Assembly (NCBI GenBank): GCA_013215055.1
Contig: JABSRQ010000027.1
Span: 1-57,584, forward strand
Direction: 5' to 3'
Length of the DNA: 57,584 nt
Source: Pseudomonadales bacterium
Lineage (GTDB): Bacteria; Pseudomonadota; Gammaproteobacteria; Pseudomonadales; DT-91
Below the pieces are notes generated by a model. That model made no database searches and had not been told where the DNA came from. It worked only from the letters and a program-made list of their open reading frames with translations. The translations under genes and the position numbers were made by a program. Shown one piece after another: positions 35,647-44,127 of this stretch (its first letter is position 1; every line of letters begins with the position of its first letter).

Positions 35647-36726
35647 ATGATCAGAATTTTAATTGTTGATGATTCGGGGTTTATGCGTCTAGCGCTAAAA
35701 AAAATGCTGGAAAAATCACCTCAATGTGAAATTGTTGCACAGGCGAGCACAGCCGCTGAAGCGGTAAAAATGGCTGCACAATTACGCCCGGATATTATCA
35801 CCATGGATATCGAAATGCCCGGCGGTAGCGGGGTGGATGCAACAAAAAAAATCATGCAACAGAGCCCCTGTAATATCATTATGGTGAGTAGCTTAACCTC
35901 ACAAGGTGCAAAGGCGACTTTTGATGCGTTGAAACACGGTGCGGTAGATTATATTCCCAAAGCCTCTTCCTTTGTCAGTTTGGATATCGCCAGTATAGAA
36001 AAGGAGTTACACAAAAAAATATTTTATTGGGCTGAACATGGCTACAAATCCGGGCGTGTAGGGATAAGGAATCATAAGCTTTCAACCCCTGTTAGCCGTT
36101 TGGCAAGCCTGCCGGAGATAAAACCCAGGCTAATCGTTATAGGTGCATCAACAGGCGGGCCTAAAACCCTGCCTGAAATATTTTCTTTAGTTGAATGTGT
36201 TGATACCCCCATCGTTATCGCTTTGCATATGCCAGAAATATATACCGAAAGTTTTTCCGCAAATATGGCCTCACGTACAGGCCATAGGGTATTGGAAGGC
36301 CGGGATGGTATGACACTTGAATCAGGTATGGTGGTGGTGGCCCCGGGTGGGAGAGATACAAAAATCATGCAGGATAAAAAGGGCGGCTTCTGTTTAAAAG
36401 TATTGCCGGCCCAAGAGAAATACTCTATTCACCCTTCGGTCAATTGTCTTTTCGCCAGTGCGATAGAAAGCAGTAAACGCATTGCGGGCATCATTTTAAC
36501 GGGCATGGGGGATGACGGTGCTGAGTCAGGCGAGTTATTTAAACGTTTCCATCTGCCGTTGATTGCACAGGATCAAGAATCCAGTTTTGTTTATGGTATG
36601 CCTAAGGTCATCACCGAAAGAGGGCTGGCGAGTGAGTCTCTTTCAGTGCCAGAGATTGCTGGAAAAATTAATCAGTGGCAGGGTAATAAACCTTCATGTT
36701 ATCGATCATCGCCAGGGAAAATTTAA
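35647..36726 (+). CDS. cheB: Chemotaxis protein-glutamate methylesterase CheB
   Basis: 359 residues. Receiver 1-120 with Asp54 (ITMDIEMPGGSG). Methylesterase ~160-345 with the Ser-His-Asp set: Ser168 in VIGASTGGPKTL, His194 in IALHMPEIYTESFSA and Asp ~290 in TGMGDDGAESGEL. It removes receptor methyl groups when phosphorylated by CheA. The start codon directly follows the stop of the CheW gene. Confidence 0.95.
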   Translation: MIRILIVDDSGFMRLALKKMLEKSPQCEIVAQASTAAEAVKMAAQLRPDIITMDIEMPGGSGVDATKKIMQQSPCNIIMVSSLTSQGAKATFDALKHGAVDYIPKASSFVSLDIASIEKELHKKIFYWAEHGYKSGRVGIRNHKLSTPVSRLASLPEIKPRLIVIGASTGGPKTLPEIFSLVECVDTPIVIALHMPEIYTESFSANMASRTGHRVLEGRDGMTLESGMVVVAPGGRDTKIMQDKKGGFCLKVLPAQEKYSIHPSVNCLFASAIESSKRIAGIILTGMGDDGAESGELFKRFHLPLIAQDQESSFVYGMPKVITERGLASESLSVPEIAGKINQWQGNKPSCYRSSPGKI

Positions 36727-36757
36727 CTTATATCGCGGTGTGTAAAAGGAAAGCTTC

Positions 36758-39715
36758 ATGGATTTGGACAATAATGAATTATGGAACGCCTTTGTTGATG
36801 AGGTGAGTGAGCAGCTGGAGATGCTGGAGGCGCAGTTATTGGCCGATGAAAAATCAAGCAATCAGCATGAAGAGAGTATTCACCAAATTTTCCGTTATTT
36901 TCATAGCATAAAAAGCAGCTGTGCCTTATTTGATTTTTCCTGTATGGAAGAAATTGCACATGCGGCAGAAAATATTCTCGATAGCATTCGCAATCATCTT
37001 CGCGATCTTAACCCCCAGATCATCGATATTTTACTTAGAAGTGTTGATGCATTAGCACAGCAGTTGCAGTATGCGCAGACACATCTACAAGCACCGCCAA
37101 AAAACCAAGATATATTGACGTTGTTAAACAAAACCTTGGCGAGCGATACAACTAATGAACAGAGTGAAACTGATAATCGCCCTGCAAGTCTCGCTGATAA
37201 TAACACTGTTTTAGTGCCAAACGTTGTAGCCATAGAGAGCGAAGATATGGAGGAGTTTGCTGAAATGACCTCCTTTGTCTTATTGAAGTTTTATCGAGCC
37301 CTGGCGGATAAATCCACATCTACCGCCTTAAAACCCTTGTTGAGTTTACAGCAAATTGCCAAACGTTATGAGTTAACGGTTTTTGTTAGATTGTTATCTG
37401 CTCTGGAAGGTTATGCTAAAAATCCGCTAGAAGACCCGTCTGAATTATTCAGTTTATCCGTATCGTTGATGGAACAGTTAAATACCTTGGAGCATGTTTC
37501 AGAACAGTCATTTTCGTTAACCGCATTATATGATTATTTTTTCCAACGTTATAATAGTGATGCCAAGCTGTGTATACATAAATTTCAAACTGAAATAGAT
37601 AAAATATTAACCCTGAATAACGGGCATGATACGGTTGATTCACCGCTGTGGCAGGCATTTATTTTGCAGCAGGATGACGTGATCAAATATATGAAATTAT
37701 TTGGTCTTCAACATTGCAGCCATCTTTACCAGTACCATAAACAGTTGCTTCTTAAGCAGCTGATTAAAAAGCAGGGTTTAAATGGTGATCAACTTCAAGG
37801 CCTGTTACAGCATGTTCAATGTTTGTTATTGGCCATGCAAGATATTGACGAGTTACGTCAAATGGATGAAAAAACCACAGGCTCTCTACAGTCTTTCAGA
37901 CAACAAATGTTTGATGATGAAAAACGCCACAGCAGAATCAACAGATTTACACAGCTGCTGAAACTGGATGAGTGCTGCTTAGATTATGTTTCTAATAAGA
38001 TGCTGGATATCATTCAGGAAAAAACCCAGCTGAAACAGTGCTTTTGTGAAATCACAGTCAATATGGAGAAAAATAGAGGCTGGGCCAGAGATTTTTTCCA
38101 TTGGGCCGAGCAAACGCAAATTGTCACCAGTAGAACCGTGTTATGTGATATCGATGATGATGATGCGGAGAAAGGGCAATACAGTCTGACTTCTTTTTTA
38201 TTGTTTATTGATGATAATGAGACAAGTATTTTGGCTTCTATAAAGGCGATGGATGCCGATAATCGCTATATTATTCACACAGAAATTATTCAGTACCAAG
38301 ACTCGATAAACCATGTGATAGAGTCCAAATCTGTGTTGTTAGAGGAACAAGCTGCAATACAAAACAGTGCAGTTGTGCCGCAGGACACAGAATTAACCTC
38401 TGCTAAAACGATACGCATCAACAGTGATGTTATTGACCGCTTTGTATCCCAGGTTGGAGAGATGGTTTTACAGCGTAATACGGTCAATCATGCTCTATCT
38501 GACAATATTATCAGCAAACAATTAAACGCCTGCCAACAATTAGTCACTCAGTTTGAATCTAACACGGTTTCTAAAGATGACATTCTGCAAATAAAGCAGA
38601 TGATTTCCAATGCCTGTGAAGGCATGCAGGAATTAAGCACTAAGATGTCAAAGTTATCTGCGGCGGTGGATTATGTGCAAAATGATGTCATGACGTTGCG
38701 CGTGGTTCCCATCAGCATTGTATTTAATCGACTACCGAGAGTGGTTAGATCTATTAATCAGGATCAGGGCAAAGATATTCATATTGAACTGGTGGGTGAA
38801 CAGGTACGTATCGATAAAGGCATGGTCGATTTATTGATGGAGCCTTTATTACATATCATTCGAAATTGTGCTGATCATGGCATCGAATCTGCGTTAGATC
38901 GAAAAGCGGCGGGTAAAACTGAACGTTCCAGCATTAAGGTCTCGGCAGAACAACATGGCAATCAATTGCTGATTCAAATCGAAGATGATGGTCGAGGGCT
39001 TGATTATGAAAAGATTCAACGTATGGGTAAAGAGAAGGGGCTATTAAATGTCCAACATCAAGCCAGTATCAGTCAGTTAAATGCGTTGATTTTCCACCCT
39101 GGTTTTTCTACCCGTGACACCATTACTGAAACCTCTGGCCGTGGTGTTGGCATGGATGTGGTTAAAAAAAGGCTTTGTGCGTTAGGCGGGAATATTGAGT
39201 TAAGATCCGAGGCCGGTGTTGGTACCTGTTTCAGCTTGACCTTGCCGGTTTCTGTGGCGATACAGGGGGTGATTTTATTTAAACATCAGGGTGAAACCCT
39301 GGCTATTCCTGAGCGTAATATTGTTTTGGGGCTAACGTTAAAAAATAGTGATATACAAACGGTTCAGGGCCAACCCGCCTTTGTTTATCAGGAACAAGCG
39401 ATTCCGCTGTATTGCATCGATGAACTTTTCCATTGGAGTAAAACAGCGCAAATCCAGTCGGTGCTAGAAAATCAGCAAGTGATTATTGTTTCACAGTCCG
39501 GTTTTTGTATCGGTATCAAGGTTGATCAACTATTAGATAGACAGGAGATTTTTGTAAGAGACATCGACAATGCCTTGATGAATCTGCCTGGGGTAGGAGG
39601 GGCATCTATTCTTGGTAATGGTGAGGTTGCCATTATTTTGAATATTGAAGATGCCATCAGAATTTTGCAAAAAGAAAGCGTGCTTAAAAAAGATCAGGAA
39701 GTATTAACGACATAA
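36758..39715 (+). CDS. cheA: Chemotaxis histidine kinase CheA with an unusually long middle region
   Basis: 985 residues after a good AAGGAAA site; E. coli CheA has 654. P1/Hpt at 1-110 with phosphoacceptor His49 (FRYFHSIKSSCALFDF). From ~150 to ~540 there is no P2 that I can recognise; the part near EFAEMTSFVLLKFYRAL looks like a helical bundle resembling an Hpt without the His. P3 dimer helices ~548-640 (RFVSQVGEMVLQRNTVNHAL). P4 kinase has HIIRNCADHGIE, DDGRGLD and GRGVGMDVVKKR. P5 (CheW-like) occupies the last ~125. No C-terminal receiver. It should phosphorylate the operon's receiver and CheB. The role of the ~390-residue insert is unknown. Confidence 0.93.
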   Translation: MDLDNNELWNAFVDEVSEQLEMLEAQLLADEKSSNQHEESIHQIFRYFHSIKSSCALFDFSCMEEIAHAAENILDSIRNHLRDLNPQIIDILLRSVDALAQQLQYAQTHLQAPPKNQDILTLLNKTLASDTTNEQSETDNRPASLADNNTVLVPNVVAIESEDMEEFAEMTSFVLLKFYRALADKSTSTALKPLLSLQQIAKRYELTVFVRLLSALEGYAKNPLEDPSELFSLSVSLMEQLNTLEHVSEQSFSLTALYDYFFQRYNSDAKLCIHKFQTEIDKILTLNNGHDTVDSPLWQAFILQQDDVIKYMKLFGLQHCSHLYQYHKQLLLKQLIKKQGLNGDQLQGLLQHVQCLLLAMQDIDELRQMDEKTTGSLQSFRQQMFDDEKRHSRINRFTQLLKLDECCLDYVSNKMLDIIQEKTQLKQCFCEITVNMEKNRGWARDFFHWAEQTQIVTSRTVLCDIDDDDAEKGQYSLTSFLLFIDDNETSILASIKAMDADNRYIIHTEIIQYQDSINHVIESKSVLLEEQAAIQNSAVVPQDTELTSAKTIRINSDVIDRFVSQVGEMVLQRNTVNHALSDNIISKQLNACQQLVTQFESNTVSKDDILQIKQMISNACEGMQELSTKMSKLSAAVDYVQNDVMTLRVVPISIVFNRLPRVVRSINQDQGKDIHIELVGEQVRIDKGMVDLLMEPLLHIIRNCADHGIESALDRKAAGKTERSSIKVSAEQHGNQLLIQIEDDGRGLDYEKIQRMGKEKGLLNVQHQASISQLNALIFHPGFSTRDTITETSGRGVGMDVVKKRLCALGGNIELRSEAGVGTCFSLTLPVSVAIQGVILFKHQGETLAIPERNIVLGLTLKNSDIQTVQGQPAFVYQEQAIPLYCIDELFHWSKTAQIQSVLENQQVIIVSQSGFCIGIKVDQLLDRQEIFVRDIDNALMNLPGVGGASILGNGEVAIILNIEDAIRILQKESVLKKDQEVLTT

Positions 39716-39856
39716 CTAATGATATTGAGTTTATCGGGCTATGAAATAGAAAAATTGGCCAAGACATATTTATTGCATGTATTTTAATATCGATTATGAT
39801 TCAATCAATATTTTCCTAGTCTCAAAGCAATATCAATAAGTTAGAGTAATTTTATT

Positions 39857-40426
39857 ATGAAAAAAATAGCCACAGCATTAACCTTGGCCGCCGCCGCTGT
39901 ATCATTTTCATCGGGTGTATCGGCCGAAGCGCCTGTGCAATTCTCATCGATAGATTTTAACGCACCTGCCACTGATTCTGTTGTTGGTGTACGTTTCCCG
40001 ACCTTATACGGCAAAACCAGTAGCGTAAAGGGTGTGGATTTTCATATCTTAGCTATTGGCGAAACCGATGATTTTGTGGGTGTGCAATGGCCTTTATTAT
40101 TCGCAGGTGCCAACCATGTTAATAACAGCATGACCGGTGCAGCTTTTGGTGTTTGGAACTGGAATAAAGGCCAAACTACAGGTTTAAATGCGGGTTTTGT
40201 TAATATTACTCATAATGTAAAAGGCGCTAATATTGGTGCTGTAAACTACAGCACGGGTTATACCTCATTTGATTGGAGTGTGGCTAACATCTCTAAATCT
40301 TCTCATGCTCAGTTAGGTTTCTTTAATATGACTGACGAAATTAAAGTCGTACAAATTGGTTTAATTAACTGTGCAAAAAACGGATTTCTACCTTGTTTCC
40401 CATTCTTTAACTTTGCCGTTAAGTAA
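39857..40426 (+). CDS. Exported LA_2272-like surface repeat protein
   Basis: 189 residues. Signal peptide (TALTLAAAAVSFSSGVSA, cut before EAPVQ). The mature part has short beta repeats of the GxNxGxxN type (GAAFGVWNWNKGQTTGLNAG, GANIGAVNYS, AQLGFFNMT, VQIGLINCAKNG) and ends PCFPFFNFAVK. This matches the 'LA_2272 family surface repeat' pattern, where the tail LPxxPFFNF closes the protein. The role is unknown. It lies 141 bp after cheA on the same strand and could be in the same transcript. Confidence 0.72.
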   Translation: MKKIATALTLAAAAVSFSSGVSAEAPVQFSSIDFNAPATDSVVGVRFPTLYGKTSSVKGVDFHILAIGETDDFVGVQWPLLFAGANHVNNSMTGAAFGVWNWNKGQTTGLNAGFVNITHNVKGANIGAVNYSTGYTSFDWSVANISKSSHAQLGFFNMTDEIKVVQIGLINCAKNGFLPCFPFFNFAVK

Positions 40427-40443
40427 TGTAATCGCTTAATTTA

Positions 40444-40470
40444 TGCTGATAAGTGCACGGTTTATCAGCA
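40444..40470. terminator. Hairpin between convergent genes
   Basis: TGCTGATAA (40444-40452) pairs perfectly with TTATCAGCA (40462-40470) across a 9-base loop. A partial T stretch (TGTTTCACTT) follows on the plus strand. It lies between the convergent LA_2272-like gene and the SDR gene and is a plausible terminator despite the weak U-run. Confidence 0.5.
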
Positions 40471-40501
40471 TGTTTCACTTAGGCCAAAATCTTCCTTCAG
40501 C

Positions 40502-41335
40502 CTAACGCAGCTTGGCTCTAAGCATTAAATATTCATCAAATACCCGCCTTGGCAATAATATTTGGAGGGCTTTTAGCCGCTTGGCCTCTGCACCAGTGGT
40601 ATATAGTGGCGCAGGCTTCTCACACACTAAGATGTGTTTTATGCAATCCAGATATTCACTAAAATCAGCCTGGCTTTCAGAGATACTGGATGCACGTTGA
40701 TGAATCTGGCTGATGGCTTTTTGGTAGCGGTGTTTTTCATCTCCTGCTTGCATCATGCCAGAGACCTTATTCCAGATGCGGGTATTCATACTGCCGGGTT
40801 CAACAATCACTACTTCTATGCCTTGAGGCTTCAGTTCCATGCGCAGTACATTGCTAAGGGCCACAACGGCCGCTTTTGAGGCACCATAACTGCCCATCAA
40901 CGGTGTGTGTAATGAGCCACTGATGGAGCCAATATTGATGATGGTTTTGCGAGCCGAACTTTGACGTATCAGCGGCAGTAATAATTGTGTCAGGCCTAAG
41001 AGGCCAATAACATTCACCTCCATCTCCATGCGTATATCATCGAGATTGGCCATCTCTAACGGAGACGGGCAGGCGATGCCGGCATTATTGATAAGGCAAT
41101 TTAAGCCCTTTCCTGCAAGCGCCTGATGTAACTGCCGGGAAAAAGTTTGGCGGCTGGTCTCGTCACTGATATCGAGTTGCAGAGTCTGAATACCCCGTTC
41201 TGAAAAACGTTTTTCCTGTTGTGGGCTCAGGGCTTGACGGTGGCTGCCATAAACTTGATAGCCAGATTCAGCCAATTCTTCAGCTAAAGCCTGGCCTAAG
41301 CCGCCATTAATACCGGTGATTAATATAGATAACAT
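40502..41335 (-). CDS. SDR family NAD(P)-dependent oxidoreductase
   Basis: 277 residues. Rossmann fingerprint LITGINGGLGQALAEEL, NNAG in NCLINNAGIACP, catalytic Ser in NIGSISGSLH and Tyr-x3-Lys in YGASKAAVVAL. The GSMNTRIWNK segment fits the PG-motif region of classical SDRs. Substrate not inferable. Monocistronic on the minus strand. Confidence 0.92.
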   Translation of the reverse strand: MLSILITGINGGLGQALAEELAESGYQVYGSHRQALSPQQEKRFSERGIQTLQLDISDETSRQTFSRQLHQALAGKGLNCLINNAGIACPSPLEMANLDDIRMEMEVNVIGLLGLTQLLLPLIRQSSARKTIINIGSISGSLHTPLMGSYGASKAAVVALSNVLRMELKPQGIEVVIVEPGSMNTRIWNKVSGMMQAGDEKHRYQKAISQIHQRASSISESQADFSEYLDCIKHILVCEKPAPLYTTGAEAKRLKALQILLPRRVFDEYLMLRAKLR

Positions 41336-41407
41336 AGTGAATCAATGCAGCCGTTTTCTCTGCAGCTTAAAAAGGGCGGGCATAATAACATGCAAACCCA
41401 CGTTTAA

Positions 41408-43105
41408 TCATAAATAACCTTGTTGTTGAAACACCTGGCGCAGGCTTTCAACCGGCATGCAGCCTGAGGTTAAATACACTTCATGAAAGGCTTGATCGAG
41501 TGTCTTAGGGGGGAGGTCTTTTTTATTGGCGGCATGAATATCGTGTTTTAATTGCCAGACCATTCGATTGCCGGTGAGATAACTTAATGGATAACCTTGC
41601 TCAGAGCTATACCAGTTTAACTCGGCCTGCACGCGGCCATCGGTAAAACCGGTGGCTTCTTTGAGGAGCTTAGCCGCATTCACAAACACATCATCACTGT
41701 CGAAGTTAAGGTTAAGCCCGACATTTAAATAATCTTTATTTTTACTCATAAAGTATAAATCGATACCCACTCTGGCGACCAGACGGGACATCTCGCGCTT
41801 GGCAATAAAGCGTACCTCATGCACTAAATCAGGCTGAATATAGCCTACATCCAACATATAGTCTTCCAGCATGGTGGTCCACCCTTCGGCATGTTCGGTG
41901 GCTGAAAAAATACGTCTGACAAAACTTGAGTGTAACGCTGCCGTGGCAAACTGCAGATGATGGCCGGGAATACCTTCGTGAATCATCATCACCGGAATGC
42001 CTAATTCAGTATGTTCGGCCAGCTGATCTTCTTTTAGGGTTAGATAAACCAGCGAGGTCTTGCAGCCTTCACGCAAGGCTAAAGGTGGCCACATGGCGCC
42101 TGCTGGAATCACCGGTTCTAGAAAACCCGGTGTTTGCAAAATGCGTAAATCCTGTTCTTCAGGTAACTTAAATAATTTTTTCTCTTCTATAAACGCATTT
42201 ATTGATTGGGTTTGTTGGGTGTAATAATCGAGGATGCTATCTAACCTTCCATCGGTTAACGTCGCGGCAAAACGTTGATTTAAAAACGAGTGTAATTCAC
42301 TTTCGCTGGTCTCTTTGGGTAAAGCATATTTTTCACATAAAGATGTTGTTAAGGTGCTTAACAAGGTTTTTGTCTCTAACATAAATGCCTGAGCCATCTT
42401 TACAAGTTCTGCCGGGGTTTGTCGAATCTGGCGCAGAGCTAATAGTTCTTTGATGTTGTCTTCACCGATAGAAAAATCATCTAAGGTGCTACGATTTTTT
42501 AAATCATCTAAATAGCGGGCTAATGCGGTATTACAACGGGTGATGGCTTTTTCTAATTCATGCTCTTGGTAATACGATGATTGTTGGGCCCAGTTGAGAA
42601 TGGTATTGAATAAATCCGGGATGCCTTCACCTTGTTGTAACTCTATATCGCGCCAGCGGGTGATAGGCTGTTTTATTACCGCAGCCTCGGTAGCTAAATA
42701 ATCCGGTGCCTGTTGCAATCGGCTTAATATATCGTTTAAGCGTAATTCAGCTGTGCGTTCATCATTGATAAATAACTGAAATATACCGGCACTGATGCCA
42801 TCAACCCCCTGAGGTTTTCTACAACGCTGGGGTTCTCCGTGCAGTTGTAATTCGGCAAAAAATATGTCTTTTTGCAGATGGTGCTGCATCAGCTCCAGAT
42901 CAAGTTGTTGCTCAAAGCTTTCTACCTGCTGTGCTTTTAATGTGGCTAAAAGGGCCTTGGCATCAACGACACGTTGATGATGCTGCTGCAAACTTGCATC
43001 ACCGAGTTGGCCGGTAAACTTCTCTGCACCCAGAGCCATGCTGGTCTCGGCATCGGCTAAAACATAGCGCTTAAATTGTTCTTCAACGTGATGGAAATCT
43101 GACAT
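41408..43105 (-). CDS. DUF885 family protein (putative metallopeptidase)
   Basis: 565 residues, normal DUF885 length. The metal-binding motif HEGIPGHHLQ (His-Glu-x3-Gly-His-His) lies in MMIHEGIPGHHLQFA, followed by the family's GWTTMLEDYMLD and RFIAKREMSRLVARVGID. The C-terminal SYLTGNRMVWQL is also a family feature. Believed to be cytoplasmic or periplasmic peptidases; no signal peptide is seen. The esterase gene lies 35 bp upstream on the same strand, so both may be co-transcribed. Confidence 0.9.
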   Translation of the reverse strand: MSDFHHVEEQFKRYVLADAETSMALGAEKFTGQLGDASLQQHHQRVVDAKALLATLKAQQVESFEQQLDLELMQHHLQKDIFFAELQLHGEPQRCRKPQGVDGISAGIFQLFINDERTAELRLNDILSRLQQAPDYLATEAAVIKQPITRWRDIELQQGEGIPDLFNTILNWAQQSSYYQEHELEKAITRCNTALARYLDDLKNRSTLDDFSIGEDNIKELLALRQIRQTPAELVKMAQAFMLETKTLLSTLTTSLCEKYALPKETSESELHSFLNQRFAATLTDGRLDSILDYYTQQTQSINAFIEEKKLFKLPEEQDLRILQTPGFLEPVIPAGAMWPPLALREGCKTSLVYLTLKEDQLAEHTELGIPVMMIHEGIPGHHLQFATAALHSSFVRRIFSATEHAEGWTTMLEDYMLDVGYIQPDLVHEVRFIAKREMSRLVARVGIDLYFMSKNKDYLNVGLNLNFDSDDVFVNAAKLLKEATGFTDGRVQAELNWYSSEQGYPLSYLTGNRMVWQLKHDIHAANKKDLPPKTLDQAFHEVYLTSGCMPVESLRQVFQQQGYL

Positions 43106-43140
43106 GCCGCGTACCTGTGAATGTTGAATCTGTGGATGGA

Positions 43141-43812
43141 TTAAGCCAAGACTTGTTGCAGCCAGCTGGAGATATCTTTAATTTCCTGTGGGTGAACTTC
43201 ATGGCCCATGGGGTAATTTTTATAGCTGGGTTTATGGCCTAATAATTCCAGTACTTCCATGGCTTTTTTACCCATGGCTTCGGGCACCATTTGATCCTGT
43301 GTGCCATGAAATACATGAATAGGCAGGTTTTTGTTTGCTGCAGAAGGCACCAGGGTTTTAAACGTCGCAAAGTAGGTCGACATCGCCATCAAACCTGCCA
43401 GGGGTTTGTTGTAGGATAGGGCAGTTTGATAAACCACCGCACCACCTTGTGAAAATCCTGCTAAAACAATACGTTCACTTTTGATGCCGTGGCTGATTTC
43501 ACGCTCAATCAGCGCCTTGATCGCATCGCTGGAGGCCATGATCTGTTGGTCATCGATCTTGCGCTCTATATCCATAGCCAGAATGTCATACCAAGCCGGC
43601 ATGCTCATACCGCCGTTGATGGTGACGGGAATAGACGGTGCATGAGGAAATACAAAACGCACACCCATCTGCGCGGGTAATTTTAGCTCAGGCACTATAG
43701 GTACAAAGTCATGGCCCGTAGCGCCCAGGCCATGTAACCAAATCACGGCAGCATCAATCTTGGCTTCGGGGCCGGTCTGTGTCTCGATTATTTCGCAGGG
43801 TAAATAGGCCAT
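43141..43812 (-). CDS. Carboxylesterase/phospholipase family alpha/beta hydrolase
   Basis: 223 residues. HGLGATGHDF carries the oxyanion motif, the nucleophile Ser is in LAGFSQGGAVVY, Asp in HGTQDQMVP and His in PMGHEVHPQEI, as in EstB-type carboxylesterases and acyl-protein thioesterases. It hydrolyses short or medium acyl esters; the natural substrate is unknown. It starts the operon with the DUF885 gene. Confidence 0.93.
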   Translation of the reverse strand: MAYLPCEIIETQTGPEAKIDAAVIWLHGLGATGHDFVPIVPELKLPAQMGVRFVFPHAPSIPVTINGGMSMPAWYDILAMDIERKIDDQQIMASSDAIKALIEREISHGIKSERIVLAGFSQGGAVVYQTALSYNKPLAGLMAMSTYFATFKTLVPSAANKNLPIHVFHGTQDQMVPEAMGKKAMEVLELLGHKPSYKNYPMGHEVHPQEIKDISSWLQQVLA

Positions 43813-43906
43813 CTCACTCTCTCTTTACATTATGTGGTTATTTTTTGAACAATTAACGTTTTTAGCTTTCATATGCTTCAACGTCACAATATCTGTGGAG
43901 TACTTT

Positions 43907-44113
43907 ATGAATGAAGATCAATTTTTAGCAGAAATTTCAAAACATTTTTATGCGATGCAACATGCAATAAACCCCTCCTCGACGTTTAAAGCATCGATGT
44001 TATTAACCCAGAGTTACATCATCTTATATAATGCCGAGCCTGGCCCGCATTGCCAGCTGTCTCTGAGTCAGATTAATGATGAATATATCGTTGAAGAAAT
44101 CACTCATCATTAA
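43907..44113 (+). CDS. Small hypothetical protein
   Basis: 68 residues from ATG 43907, chosen because GTGGAG lies 8 bases upstream; an in-frame ATG at 43832 is possible but lacks a site. Sequence: MNEDQFLAEISKHFYAMQHA and LTQSYIILYNAEPGPHCQL. No signal, no cysteine pair, no family known to me. It ends 14 bp before the convergent ABC gene. Confidence 0.55.
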   Translation: MNEDQFLAEISKHFYAMQHAINPSSTFKASMLLTQSYIILYNAEPGPHCQLSLSQINDEYIVEEITHH

Positions 44114-44127
44114 TAGCTACAATTTTT

